Positions 47,991-58,395 of a stretch of DNA of 64,000 nt are shown here, in pieces. Positions within the stretch are counted from its first letter, which is position 1, and each line of letters begins with the position of its first letter. The position numbers and the translations under genes are program-made. This stretch comes from Diplonema japonicum. Taxonomy: Eukaryota > Euglenozoa > Diplonemea > Diplonemida > Diplonemidae. Below the pieces are notes generated by a model. The model did no database searches and was not told the DNA's origin. It saw only the letters and a list, made by a program, of their open reading frames with translations. Location of the stretch: assembly GCA_964019335.1 (NCBI GenBank), contig OZ025710.1:1-64000 (forward strand). The letters run 5' to 3'.

Positions 47991-48152
47991 TGATAGGTTA
48001 TGAAGAATCAGCTAGATATACAGTTGAACGGGAAGCAAGGGAAAAAACGAGTGTTTATCAGCGAGCTGGCCCAGCGCTACATAAGTAGCGTATTGAAACC
48101 AACCCGAATGGCCTCTACCCACAAGAAAAGAGTGCTTAGAGGAAGGTCTCTG

Positions 48153-48248
48153 TCGCACACTGTGCTGGCGTCGTAGCAAGTCTGGATAGCACAGCACAGA
48201 CAAGACGTCCGAACGCTCGTTGCGATACAAACGGCAGGCTTGCCTGTG
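48153..48248 (-). pseudogene. Decayed fragment of the giant gene's EGF-like array
   Basis: Its minus strand reads GKPAVCI, then QTCYDASTVC, matching GKPAICI and QTCYDANTVC in the EGF-like unit encoded near 33716-33815. The bases between also align, but the DEC motif is lost. It lies upstream of and outside the present reading frame, so it is a duplicated, degenerating piece of the same gene. Confidence 0.75.
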
Positions 48249-48828
48249 TTATGGTATTGGCAAGTACTCCCTTTCTGGAGGCTCTTTTTGTTCTGGTTGC
48301 GGCGACGGCATTTCGCTGCCTTGGCACAAGGGACTTACACCTACACCCTTGTTTTGCTTTTCGTCGGGAGAGGTATTTTTTGGTATTCCGTGCAGTGTTC
48401 CGCTTTCTCATTTATTTTTGATCGTGCGTGTTTTCAGCTTATCGCCTCAAAGCCCAGAGCTGACAACATAAACCCGAGAACTCTTCGACCTTCTTACGAT
48501 TGTGCAGCGCGTCCCTGACCACTGGACCAAGCAAATGCCAAACGAGCCATGAAGGCAAGGTCACGTGCACAGGGCTATTGTTAAAGGGAGGGTTGGGTTT
48601 GTTTGTATGAAATATTCTGTGGTAGTCTACTGACCAAGAAACTGATGCCAAAGTGATACAAACTAGGTAATAAAAACGGAACAGAAAATGGAGGAGAAAA
48701 AAAAAAAAGAAAAAAAAAAAGAGAAAAAAAAAACCCCCTATGGCTCTGAGCGGACCCTGGGAAACAGAGCTGTGCTCGAAAATCTAAACAATTTCTAACT
48801 CTCTAAGGGTACGGACGGTCTATGTTCA

Positions 48829-51800
48829 TTATACTGTGTTCCTGACGGAGTGGAAGTGTTTTGGAGACACAGAGCTGGTTGGCATGGACAGTGCATCAGT
48901 GCCCTGTGTGCCTGCGGAGTTGTGACGTGAGAAGCTTTCCAGCAACAAGTTCCTTTGCCGTGTAAACTCAGCATCATCTAAGATGGAGTTTTTGCTGTTG
49001 TTGGGCAGCGGGGGCGGCGGTAATGTGTTCCTGTTCCCTCCTTTCATGTGTGCTACCTGTGCCTCAACACCTTTAGTGGAAGCCAAGATGTCTTCTATTT
49101 GCTTTCTAGCTTCGTTTATTTTGTCGTGCAAACCGGGCTTCTCTTCTTGGGAAACAGCTTGGGGCTGCACTTGTGCGCTGAAAAGGTGTTGCAGCTGCAA
49201 AGCCTCACCGCTGCCATAACTAGCACTACCTATTCCTGGGCTGGTACCTGTACCGTTAGCACCAGGGCTAGTGTTATTGATCCCCGTGGGGCTGACACTG
49301 TCACTGCCACCACCTAACACTAAAGCAGGGCTTGCACCGGTGTTCTGAGAATTCCAAGATAGACTTTTTTCCTGCTGCGGCAGCTGCGGTTTCTTGTCAC
49401 TGCCTGTAGTCTTGTCGAGAGCTTTCGGGGGAACAGTAGTAATCAAACCCGTTAGCGATCTGGTACGTGGCTTGGCCATGGGGTCTAAACAAAGCAGCTC
49501 CCTAACCTCAGTAAACACCTGTCGTGAGTAAGCCTTGTTGTAAGCACACATACTGCGATGGTCTGTTTCCATTCTTCCTCTAATTTCAACGCTGCGCGCA
49601 ATGCTTGGATGTCCTTGCTGTCGTCCAGCTCCCTGTGGCAGTGGTGTGCATTGCGATGGCATACCGTTCACGCAGCTGTTTCCGCAGCTCCGCTTTCTCG
49701 TCTGCAATGGAATTGCATTCGGCTTTTATTTTTTCTCGGAGCTTTTGTTCGTTTTCCAGTGCAAACTGCAAGCTTCGCTTCTCAACGTCTATGTCTTTGG
49801 CTTGCGTGGCTGAGGTCTCTGCGAGGTTCATTACCGCTTGCAAGTTGCGCTGCATTGCGATGATCTGATTCTTGACTACTTCAACCGCTTCTTGTGCCAA
49901 CTTGTCTACCTCGTCGTGCGGCATGTCAGTGGTCTCGTCCACTGACGGCAATTGGTTCAACTGCTTCACAAGTTCGTCAAGTTCTCTCTTCTGCTTCTGC
50001 TGTTTCAGTGTTTCCTCATCACCGCCCATGCACATTGCAAAGTAGTCTTGCTGTTTTTGGTTTAACTGCAGCAGCAAGTTTTCCCTCAAACGTGACCTGC
50101 CCAAGGCCGTCTGCAAACCCTGTTGAGAGATTTGGCAATCGAGGTGCAGGAATACCTTGTTCTTTCTATGCAGCATCGTGAACTTCATCTCGTCGGACTG
50201 CAGCGTCAAGGCTGCGTTCTGCAACTGGTTCTCCGGGAACTCCTTCAAAGTGATCTGTGCCTGTCGCAACTGCTCTTTTGTAAGGCTCAGTTCGATCTGT
50301 GATGCTTTGCCAGCGATCCTTACCCACACACCTGTATCTCTGCCTTGTCACGCGATATAGCAAGGCTCGCCTCTTCTAACGCCATTTTTTGATTTGTCGA
50401 CATCTCGCCCAGTCTCCGCTCGAACAGCGTCCTCTCCTCTGCCACGTCGCTCACAAGTCGTTCCTGAGCCAATGGTCAAGGTTTAATTTCCATACCTGCT
50501 TCGTCTTCAAGCTGTTCAGTGCCTTAATGGACTGCGTCATCCTCTTTTGCAGCGCAGAGTGGGTCCCGATAATCAACCAAAAATACTTCTTGAGCCCCTC
50601 GATGTCACCCTTGTGGAGCATCATGTACACCTCAGAGCAGATGGTCTCAAACTGTGGCTTCGTTTCTATAATCTCAAGCATACCTCCTCCTCCACAGGCA
50701 GCCCATCGAAGGATGGCGACCCTGCTGTAGGCAGTGTGTAGTAAGGATCATGTTCCTCTAGCTTCGTCTCCCTCTCACGCATGTATTCAATAGTTTTCTT
50801 CATTTTCGCGAGCTTGTCGTTCAACCTGCTCATCTCCTCATCCTTCTCGAAATCCTTCTGCAACTGGTCATCGCAGCTGCCACCGTTCTGTTCGTACTTG
50901 AATAGTCTCAGCTTCAACTCCTCCAACTCCGCCTCTTTCTCTGTCTCCACCTGTGCTTTCTCTGTGGTGAGCTGTCGTATCCTCAGTGCCATCGCGAGCA
51001 GATCATTCACAAGAGCTGCAGGAGGTGTTCCTGAATTCACGTGAGACACCACTGCTTCCCGCAAGCTTCGTGGTGTCACAGGTGTTCCCGAGAGCAGTGG
51101 CTGGATAGGTGTGGAGTTCACCTCTGGTTCACGATTCTCTCCTTCCTGTAGAATCAGCAGCCCTTGCAGCAGCGATTTGCAGTGTTCGTAAGCTGCCACA
51201 CATTTCTGCTCTTCCTGCTGTGCCCGTTCTTTGTACTGATCAGCGAGGTCTTTCAAGCTTGTATTTGTTTTTTCCATCGCTTGAAGCAGAGTCTCTTCCG
51301 ACACCTTTCGTTGGCGCAGCCGCAGCAACTCTTCTTCAATTGTCTCCCCGCTCTCGTTACTGCCTTGTCTTATGATGTCCTCTTCAAACCTGTGAGTGTT
51401 ATCAAGAAATCGGCGCATACTTGACTTCGGCAGCTACACGTTTCAGCTCTGCAGCAAAGTACGACTGCAGTTCGACGATTTTACTGGAGTAGCCAACGTC
51501 GGCAAGGTTGAGCTGGCTTTTGAGCTGCTCACTGTGCATAACCTTCTCTCTATCGAACACAGCACCCATTTTGGCCATCGACTCTTCGCCAGCTTCCACT
51601 GCACGGCGCTTCTCCTCTCTTGCCAGCTGGAGCAAGCGTTGCAGTTGATTGATCTGTAAGATGAAGAATGGCCCATGGGCACAGTGACATACCTCGAAAG
51701 TGAGTCTTGTGATGAGAGCTTCTCCCTTCACCTTTGACTTGTTGTCCTTCCACAGCACTTGCGAGTTCACAGGGACGACGTCGTTGCTGACCTGCAGCCC

Positions 51801-53379
51801 TGCCCTGTTGAGGGTCGCTTCTAGTTGCTGTATTCTTTCGGATTTAAAGGAGTTCTCACGCTTCAAGATATCCATCTCTTGGTTGTCTTTGTAGTTGCGT
51901 ATCTTCTCTGCATCGTCTTGAGACATCAATCGCATCTGAGGTGACCGCGAACTATGCATAGGGGAAAGCTGCTGTTGCTGCTGCTGCTGCTGCAATAAGT
52001 ACTGCTGCTGTTGTTGCTGCTGCTGTAGTTGTTGCTGTTGCTGTAGTTGTTGTTGCTGCTGCTGCTGCTGCTGTTGTTGTTGTTGTTGCTGCTGTTGTTG
52101 CTGTTGCCGGTTAGACTGTACAAGCGTTGCTGGGTTGAGATATATCGTTTGATTCGGTTCGAAGTTAACGACAGCCATCATCCCCTCTGACGTTTGTTGG
52201 TACTCCAGAAGCTTCCCCACAGCACCCCTTAAGTGGGGTGTGTTCAGAACTTCAACAAACTCACCGATCTGCAGCAGCGGCGCTTCTTGTTTCTTGGGGG
52301 CTTCTATAACCTCTAAGTTGCTGGGCCGTACAAGCTGAGGGGGTTGACAAACAACTAAAAGCATCATACCATCGGTCCATGTGGAGGCGAAAACTTTACC
52401 AACACCCTCAATCCATCAGATGCCAATTGGTGCCCCACAACCTCACCAGTCTGGCCGTTCAGAGGGTCACCAATCATGTCTACTGCTTTGACTGTGGAAC
52501 CGGGAGGGGGCGGGTCTTTCTGTGGTGGTTTCGTAGTTAGAAATTAACGGTGCTACATACAGGTGGCGCTATGGTTCGTATGTTAGCCGGGACGACAAGC
52601 ATAGCACCATGCGGAGGAGGGAACTCGATGAGGATTCTTGTGCCGTCGGTGCCCTCGCCCAGCATCCTACCCTGGACACCATTCAGTTCTGTGTTGCCTG
52701 TCATGCCGAAGGCTTCCACTAGAGCACCGATTTCAGGAATGGACGGTTTCGGTTTTGGTGGTTGCTGTTGTGGAGACACCTGCAGTGGTGCTACCTGCTG
52801 TTGGGGGGGAGCTTGCTGTTGATGCAGCGGCTGTAATTGCGGCTGCTGCTGCTGCTGCGGAGACTCTAGTGGCTCCTGCGGGTTTGGCTGCTGTGACGGT
52901 CGGTGTTGGTGGATGTTGTTGCCTTTGCTTACTGCCTTCACGGAGGCTTCAGACTCCAAGAAGAGAGCAAGGGGTTTGCAAATTACATGTGCAAAGTGCA
53001 AGCTAAAGTGTTTGGACTGTAGCAAGCTATGCAAAAAGTACAGCATCACGAGCATGGAATAGCATGTCTCGAACTTGCCTTGCATGACACCTGTAACGTC
53101 CAACGGCAACAGAGGGAGATCTAATTGCTGCATGCAGTCCTCTATCACTGCGAAGTTTTTATTCGCCTCGGCCTCTGTGGTGGCGTTGGGCCTCCAGTCA
53201 CACGCGTCCAGGTCAATGATAGCAGGAAAAACCTTTGCGAAAAGCCTCATCAGTACAGCACCATTCTTCAGCTTATCAAAAGATTTGTTGCATGGAATAT
53301 CAGTAACGCTGGTCACCCACTCTAGGAGGTACTCCTTGTCTATAATCCTGTCCATGTCGGTTTTCCCTTCATTACTCAT
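48829..53379 (-). CDS. CH-domain, SH3-like, coiled-coil cytoskeletal protein (10 exons)
   Basis: Exons: 53379-52561, 52519-52370, 52334-51693, 51653-51421, 51389-50684, 50651-50496, 50463-50332, 50296-49665, 49632-49554 and 49518-48829. They join in frame to 1,412 residues. Introns are 41, 35, 39, 31, 32, 32, 35, 32 and 35 nt; eight start GTATG and all end CAG or ACAG. I chose MSNEGKTD as start because an acceptor-like CTACAG ends 14 bases upstream. A calponin-homology domain of EB1/Hook type spans about 15-115 (LLEWVTSV, LMRLFAKVFP). Three SH3-like LNGxxGxV...RVxVxF motifs follow, separated by Pro/Gln-rich sequence and a poly-Gln run. A long coiled coil and a Ser/Pro-rich tail end the protein. 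It probably binds microtubules or another filament. It is a tandem paralogue of the upstream gene. Confidence 0.85.
51970..52110. repeat. CAG/CAA poly-glutamine microsatellite in exon 3
   Basis: A mixed CAG/CAA tract on the minus strand encodes nearly continuous Gln, broken by a few Leu and Tyr, after the third SH3-like motif of the CH-domain gene. Confidence 0.9.
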
Positions 53380-53393
53380 TTTCCCGCATTTCC

Positions 53394-53406
53394 CTGTAGG
53401 TGGTGT
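53394..53406 (-). other. Acceptor-like site ahead of the downstream CH gene
   Basis: The minus strand reads ACACCACCTACAG, ending 14 bases before MSNEG and only about 55 bases after the stop of the upstream gene. It supports the chosen start. Confidence 0.55.
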
Positions 53407-53447
53407 TGTGTATGGCTTGTAAAAATCTACACTACATGGACAGCACA

Positions 53448-55457
53448 TTAAACAAATCTACATTTTCGTGTGTCGCTGTTTCTCAATTTCTCAGCATCTG
53501 CAAAGATGCTTCCTGTCAGCAGTACAGTGTCCTCTGACACTTTGTCCAGCTCTAAAAGTGGTGCTTGCTGGCTTCGCTGGTGCAGCATAGCAGCAATGTC
53601 CTCTTTTGCTTGCCGAATCATGTCGTCTTCAGTGTTTCTGGTGCTGTTTCCAAGAATGGACTCTGAATAGTTGCTGCTTACATGAGCCGGCACTGTGTAC
53701 ACGGCAGGTGCAGGCAGCAATTTATGTTGCGGAGGCATAGCGGAAACAGGAGGGACAGGTGTTGTAAGCTCGACGTGACCGCTGACCACAAGGGTATTCG
53801 CAGGCTTGGCTTGCTCAGTAGACCTGTCCTGCAGGACAAGTGGTCTTGCCTCATTCTCTCGATTCTCCCCACTCTCGTACTTGAATAGTCTCAGCTTCAA
53901 CTCCTCCAACTCCGCCTCTTTCTCTGTCTCCACCTGTGCCTTCTCTGTGATGAGCTGTCGTATCCTCAGTGCCATCGCGAGCAGGTCATTCACAAGAGCT
54001 GCAGGAGGTGTTCCTGAATTCACGTGAGAAACCACTGCTTCCCGCAAGCTTCGTGGTGTCACAGGTGTTCCCGAGAGCAGTAGCTGGATAGGTGTGATAG
54101 ATGTGCAGTTCACCTCTGTGTGGTCATCTTCTCTCCGAGCCGTTAACAACCCTTGTAGCAAGGACCTACAGTGGTCGTGGGCCGCTGTTCGCTTCTGTTC
54201 CTGTTCTTGTGCTCGTTCTTTGTACTGGTCAGCGAGATCTCTCAAGTTCCTATTGGTTTTCTCCATCGCGCGCAACAGTGCTTCGTCTGCTACTCCCGAA
54301 CAGCTTTCTAAAGCAACAGATTGCTGCAGCTCAATCACATGTTCGGCTTGTTCCTCCAAAAGACATTTTACAATAGAGTCGTGCTCCTGCTTCAGTAATG
54401 CCTGTTCCATCTTCAGTTTCACACTGCACCTGCTCACCGTGTCGGCACAGGTCCTCTCGGCAGTACGCTGTGACCGTTTCGCCAGCTCAAGCTGATTGCG
54501 AAGCATCTCATTTTCTATCTGCAGTCTTGTGTGGCTCTCGCTCACGTCAACTTTTTCTATACTTTCTGGCTCTTTCCCTACCTGTCCTTCTAACTGGGTG
54601 CTTGTGGCTGCGGGGATGGTGGCGTCCACCTTTCGTATGTTAAGGGGGTTCATAAGCATCGTGCCCGCTTCAGGGAAGGCTACGACGACTCTCTTGCCGT
54701 CAGCACTCTCCTGCTGCCCTATGACAGTGCCTAGCTGACCCTCGAGAGGGTCCCCCGACATTTCGATAGCCTGGACTGTGTCGTCCTCTGAGAAATCAAC
54801 AACAGGCCCAGCTATGGTGATTAGATTCCATGGAAGGACAAGCATGGTACCATGCGGGGAGGGGAAATCGATAAGAACTCTTGTGCTGTCAGTGCTCCCC
54901 CCCAGCATCCTTCCCTGCACGCCATTCAGCTCGGCATTGCTAGTCATACCGAAGGCCTCTACGAGGGCACCTACTTCCGGTATCGCGGGAGAGTGGCCTT
55001 GCCGCACCACGCCTAAAAGGCCGCCGCTGGTCACAAGTTCTGTCATTCTTGGTGAGGATATGAATTCTGAGAGATATGATGGAATGGGATGGGCCAGAAG
55101 GGCTTTTACAGGCTTAGTGCTGTGGGCATGGTTGTACACGAAGTAGAGGAAGACAAGCAAGCAGTAGCACGGTTGGAAGTCCCCTGCGGTGACCCCCTCC
55201 ACGTCCAGCACCTGGTGAGGGATATCCAACGCCTCAATGGCCTCGCTCAACACTTCAAAGTTCGCCACCACATCGTCGTCATCGGCAGGTTCCGACACCC
55301 AGTCAGCCACACCCAAGTCCACCACCATGGGGAACAACTTCGAAAACAACCTCACCAGCATCACACCATCACGCAACTTGGACAGTGTGAAGCAGTTCGC
55401 AGAGACAACGTCGGACATCCATCTCAGCAGCACGGGCTTCGTGAGCTGGTTGTTCAT
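53448..55457 (-). CDS. CH-domain, SH3-like, coiled-coil protein (intronless paralogue)
   Basis: 669 residues from ATG at 55457; no intron seen. Residues 6-110 form a calponin-homology domain of EB1/Hook type (LLRWMSDV, LVRLFSKLFP, NFEVLSEAIEAL, LLVFLYFVYN). Residues 161-215 and 228-277 hold two SH3-like motifs (LNGVQGRML with RVLIDF; LEGQLGTVIG with RVVVAF). A coiled coil runs from about 305 to 500, and a Pro-rich tail follows. The downstream neighbour has the same architecture, and one 222-bp block is almost identical between them (53875-54096 and 50892-51113). This gene stops 68 bases before the neighbour's ATG. An acceptor-like CTCACAG ends two bases before its own ATG. It is probably a microtubule- or basal-body-associated structural protein; the family is not identified. 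Confidence 0.85.
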   Translation of the reverse strand: MNNQLTKPVLLRWMSDVVSANCFTLSKLRDGVMLVRLFSKLFPMVVDLGVADWVSEPADDDDVVANFEVLSEAIEALDIPHQVLDVEGVTAGDFQPCYCLLVFLYFVYNHAHSTKPVKALLAHPIPSYLSEFISSPRMTELVTSGGLLGVVRQGHSPAIPEVGALVEAFGMTSNAELNGVQGRMLGGSTDSTRVLIDFPSPHGTMLVLPWNLITIAGPVVDFSEDDTVQAIEMSGDPLEGQLGTVIGQQESADGKRVVVAFPEAGTMLMNPLNIRKVDATIPAATSTQLEGQVGKEPESIEKVDVSESHTRLQIENEMLRNQLELAKRSQRTAERTCADTVSRCSVKLKMEQALLKQEHDSIVKCLLEEQAEHVIELQQSVALESCSGVADEALLRAMEKTNRNLRDLADQYKERAQEQEQKRTAAHDHCRSLLQGLLTARREDDHTEVNCTSITPIQLLLSGTPVTPRSLREAVVSHVNSGTPPAALVNDLLAMALRIRQLITEKAQVETEKEAELEELKLRLFKYESGENRENEARPLVLQDRSTEQAKPANTLVVSGHVELTTPVPPVSAMPPQHKLLPAPAVYTVPAHVSSNYSESILGNSTRNTEDDMIRQAKEDIAAMLHQRSQQAPLLELDKVSEDTVLLTGSIFADAEKLRNSDTRKCRFV

Positions 55458-55459
55458 AC

Positions 55460-55472
55460 CTGTGAGGTGGAT
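55460..55472 (-). other. Acceptor-like site between the HEAT and CH genes
   Basis: The minus strand reads CTATCCACCTCACAG, ending two bases before the CH-gene ATG. The preceding gene's TAG is only 47 bases away, so an ordinary promoter has little room. Confidence 0.55.
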
Positions 55473-55504
55473 AGACAGGTTGCAGATACTAAATACATGC
55501 CTAC

Positions 55505-57103
55505 CTAAGAATACACATCTAGCCTCCTTATAAACATACTACTCTCTTCGCTGAATCTGCTGTCACGTAGCAGGCGCAGCACACCTTTCAAGCACCTAAT
55601 CTGCGTGCTGTTGAATTCAAACCGGTGCTCCGCTGGGAAGGAGATGAACACACAGAACAGACATTGCGCCAGAGCATCTCTCTCGCCACTTGCTGCCCAG
55701 CCTACCCTTCTGCTAATGTTCAAAAGAACCTTTTCTTTGTCCTCTATTTTGAGGTTGTCAAGTAAGTTGACAAAATGCCTAGGGTCATCCTCTACTTCCG
55801 TGGGGGAAAGGAGTGCCAGTGAAACCTTATCCAGAGTGCTCATACAAGCAGGCACGGGAGGAGGAGACGCTGCTGGGGCATTGCCTCTTTTCATTCCGCA
55901 GTACGCACAGAACACATCAGCAGTCGATAGGGGCACCTTGCCGCAATCAGCGCACTCGTCGGCGTCTTCATGCTTGAAGACTCCAGCAGGGCCCAGGTCC
56001 TGCAGCACTTCCTTCGCTGCCTCGCGCACTTCCTCTACTGTGTCTGTCTTGCTCACCTTCTTTGCAAATGTCTTAAGCTTTTCTACAGCCGTCTGAGACG
56101 GTGCCCACCTGCTGCCAACACCACCCTTGCACAGCACCTTTGCAATGCAAAGTATGCCATGCCGTACCTTCCAATTCTTGCTACTGATGATGCCCATGCA
56201 TTTTTGCAGCACCTTCTCACACGTGACTGGCAGGAGGTCTCCAACACTGTACAAGGGTGCGTGGTAGGAGGCCAGCAACAGCACCATATCAAGGACGGTC
56301 CCAAATGTTTTCAACAGGGCGGGCTGTGCCTCTGGGAGCACTGCTGCAGGGAACCCAAGGAAGAGCTCCGTGACCGCTGTAAACGCAGGCTGCAGGGTTT
56401 CGTCCAGCTCACCATTGCAGGGCCCGCTGATGGTGCCGGTGACACCAAGCAGCAGGTCTTCAGAGCTGCGTATGACAGCATCAACCAACATGAGTGCCCA
56501 GAACTGGTCGTTTGTGGAGTGCGAGACGAAAGGCATGACAGGCGCCAGGAGGGGGTGGAAGAAGCGTGGGTAACGGTTGTGCATGGGCAGCTCGTGCTGG
56601 AGCGTCGCCAGCGTGGACGTGGCCATTGCGTGTATCTCGAGCACGTCGTCCTGCCGTGAGGCGGCCTTGCTGATGGCGACCAGGGATCGCCCTAGCAGAT
56701 CCAGGTTGAGGAGGAGGGGTTCTGGGAATTGCTGTGCAAAAAGCTGCAGCACCCAACAGCTGAAGCGGATCCCCCAAGGTGTCTGCACGCACTTCATCAT
56801 GGCAGCACTGTCACGCAACAGTCTCTCGCGGTCGGTGCTGTCGATGAGCAGCCTCCCGTAGTCCCTACCTGCTTCTTCGTACGTGTCACGCAGTTCCCCT
56901 CTCTCGAAGATGTCCCGTACCCTGTCCCCTGTTGTGTTGTTGTGCACAGAAGCTGCCTTCCTCCGAGCGACCCTTGCTACTGTTATCTCCGGGATGCCGT
57001 TGCTCCTGCTTCGGGCTTCGGCCCTCTTGCCATCAGGGGACTGTCCTGCCCTTCTTTTAGTGGTCAACTTCAGTGGCATCCGGGGCACATCTTGCGAATA
57101 CAT
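55505..57103 (-). CDS. Helical-repeat protein with a zinc ribbon, function unknown
   Basis: 532 residues from MYSQDVPR. An earlier in-frame start would add homopolymer-encoded Lys, and an acceptor-like CTCTACAG ends 15 bases before this ATG, so I prefer 57103. The first 60 residues are basic. Residues about 60-380 are repeated hydrophobic helices of HEAT/ARM character (CWVLQLFAQQFPEPLLLNL, ATLQHELPM, KVRHGILCIAKVLCKGG). A compact zinc-ribbon-like CADCG ... CAYCG pair follows, then a helical tail. It is first in the cluster, 47 bases ahead of the CH-domain gene. I do not recognise the family. The fold suggests a scaffold or adaptor role. Confidence 0.75.
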   Translation of the reverse strand: MYSQDVPRMPLKLTTKRRAGQSPDGKRAEARSRSNGIPEITVARVARRKAASVHNNTTGDRVRDIFERGELRDTYEEAGRDYGRLLIDSTDRERLLRDSAAMMKCVQTPWGIRFSCWVLQLFAQQFPEPLLLNLDLLGRSLVAISKAASRQDDVLEIHAMATSTLATLQHELPMHNRYPRFFHPLLAPVMPFVSHSTNDQFWALMLVDAVIRSSEDLLLGVTGTISGPCNGELDETLQPAFTAVTELFLGFPAAVLPEAQPALLKTFGTVLDMVLLLASYHAPLYSVGDLLPVTCEKVLQKCMGIISSKNWKVRHGILCIAKVLCKGGVGSRWAPSQTAVEKLKTFAKKVSKTDTVEEVREAAKEVLQDLGPAGVFKHEDADECADCGKVPLSTADVFCAYCGMKRGNAPAASPPPVPACMSTLDKVSLALLSPTEVEDDPRHFVNLLDNLKIEDKEKVLLNISRRVGWAASGERDALAQCLFCVFISFPAEHRFEFNSTQIRCLKGVLRLLRDSRFSEESSMFIRRLDVYS

Positions 57104-58099
57104 GAAAGGGCCCCCCTTCTGTAGAGATACAAGAGGCAAGAACAACACTACACCTTGAATAAAGGGAACTAAAAGGGATGTTGGGGTTTTGTTTTGAGAG
57201 GGAGGGCTACACAGCCGAAACAAAGCCGGCGGGGCTTTGGTTCTACCGATAGCCCCATTTAATTCACATCGCAAAAAAGAACAAGGCACATAGTGTTTTT
57301 TTTTTTTCTTTTTTTTTTTTTCTTTTTTTTTTTTTAATTTTGGCATTGTTGTTTTTGGGGAGAGAGAAGAACAAAAAGAGGGGGAAAAGAGGATTTTGGA
57401 GTGAAGCGCCTTTCGATTCGACTTCTCCATTTTGGAAGGACAGCCACGAGCAAGGCAGAGTACACAGCGGTGGTGGTCATGGCACACAACAAAACGTACA
57501 CTTAAAAGAAAGCAAGGAAAAGTCGAATAGTAAAAGCAAGACCTCGGAACAGGCGAGATTATAGTCTGTCAGCAAGTTCTCCATATTACAGAAAAGGAAA
57601 GGAAAGGATATGAGGGGGGGGGGGGGGGGGGGTAAAAGACATAAAAGGAACTAAATGTGTGACGAGATAGCCTTATGCTTGGGACGTCGATTCCGGTCGC
57701 CAGAGCAAAGCCAGCTCTGCAATTGTATTTCAGAAGCAGTTTTTCTTGTTCTTTTTTATTTATTTTTTTTTTTTTTAATTTATTCATTCAACCCCAGCAA
57801 AATTTTCGTGAGTGGGAGTGAAAAGCAGAATTCACTTTATTTAAGAAGCGGACGCAGCAGGGTTCACCCCTTTCCAAGAGCCATACGAAAAGGAGTGGGC
57901 ACGCTTTTGTGTGTTTCATAATTATAGGAAGGAAGAAAGAACCCGTTCGTGGAAGAAGAAGATTTTATTCTCTATTTCAATGACATGAACAAGCAAGGCC
58001 TGCTGCCAGTTCAGTCCGGGCGGCTTATTCAAAGCTAAACTCGGTTGTGAAGAGGAATTACAACAAGCAGTTGCAAGAGGTTTCAAGAAGGCGAGTCAA

Positions 58100-58137
<38 letters not shown>

Positions 58138-58257
58138 GAACATCTTTACCCAAGAGCAAATGATGGAATTTCAGCACCGAGTGTGCACTGCCGAGGCACA
58201 TTGTCTTATTCTTAGTTCACACACTCAAATTTTTGCTGTCGTTAAATAAGAATATTT
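57104..58257. other. Homopolymer-rich spacer
   Basis: It holds the acceptor-like site at 57119-57131 (minus strand TTGTATCTCTACAG), T-tracts near 57296-57335, a G-tract at about 57614-57632 and a poly-A run of about 35 bases near 58100-58134. No gene is supported. Confidence 0.6.
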
Positions 58258-58395
58258 GTGAATATAAGATTGATGATTTCACTTGTGGCGGCAGTTTTGA
58301 CTCGTTAAACGTTATAACACATGCTTCGTGATATAACCGTCATTACTTCACTCGTCAAATCTGCCACCACACGAATCATGGGATCTTATATTCAC
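58258..58395. repeat. Foldback (inverted-repeat) element
   Basis: The left arm, from GTGAATATAAGAT through ATGATT to TTTTGAC, pairs imperfectly with the right arm, from GTCAAAT to ATCTTATATTCAC. Each arm is about 45 bases. The inner part (ACGTTATAACAC and GTGATATAACCGT) is also nearly self-complementary. The whole 138 bp could fold into one long hairpin. It may be a MITE-like element; no coding sequence is present. Confidence 0.7.

Larger units (their letters stand above)
47909..48828. other. Spacer upstream of the giant gene
   Basis: It holds the acceptor-like site, a decayed fragment of the giant gene's EGF-like region near 48.2 kb, and an A-rich run at about 48695-48733. No intact gene is seen. 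Confidence 0.6.

Noticed and set aside
53380-53448. Upstream ATG for the downstream CH gene (MCCPCSVDFYK)
   Set aside because: It overlaps the stop of the upstream gene and precedes the acceptor-like CTACAG; MSNEGKTD at 53379 fits better.
55458-55520. HEAT and CH genes as one spliced gene
   Set aside because: I tried GTATT and GTAGG donors around the HEAT stop; none joined the two frames without a stop or a phase error.
57104-57487. Upstream extension of the HEAT protein to a start at 57487
   Set aside because: The extension is largely homopolymer-encoded Lys, and an acceptor-like CTACAG ends just before the ATG at 57103.
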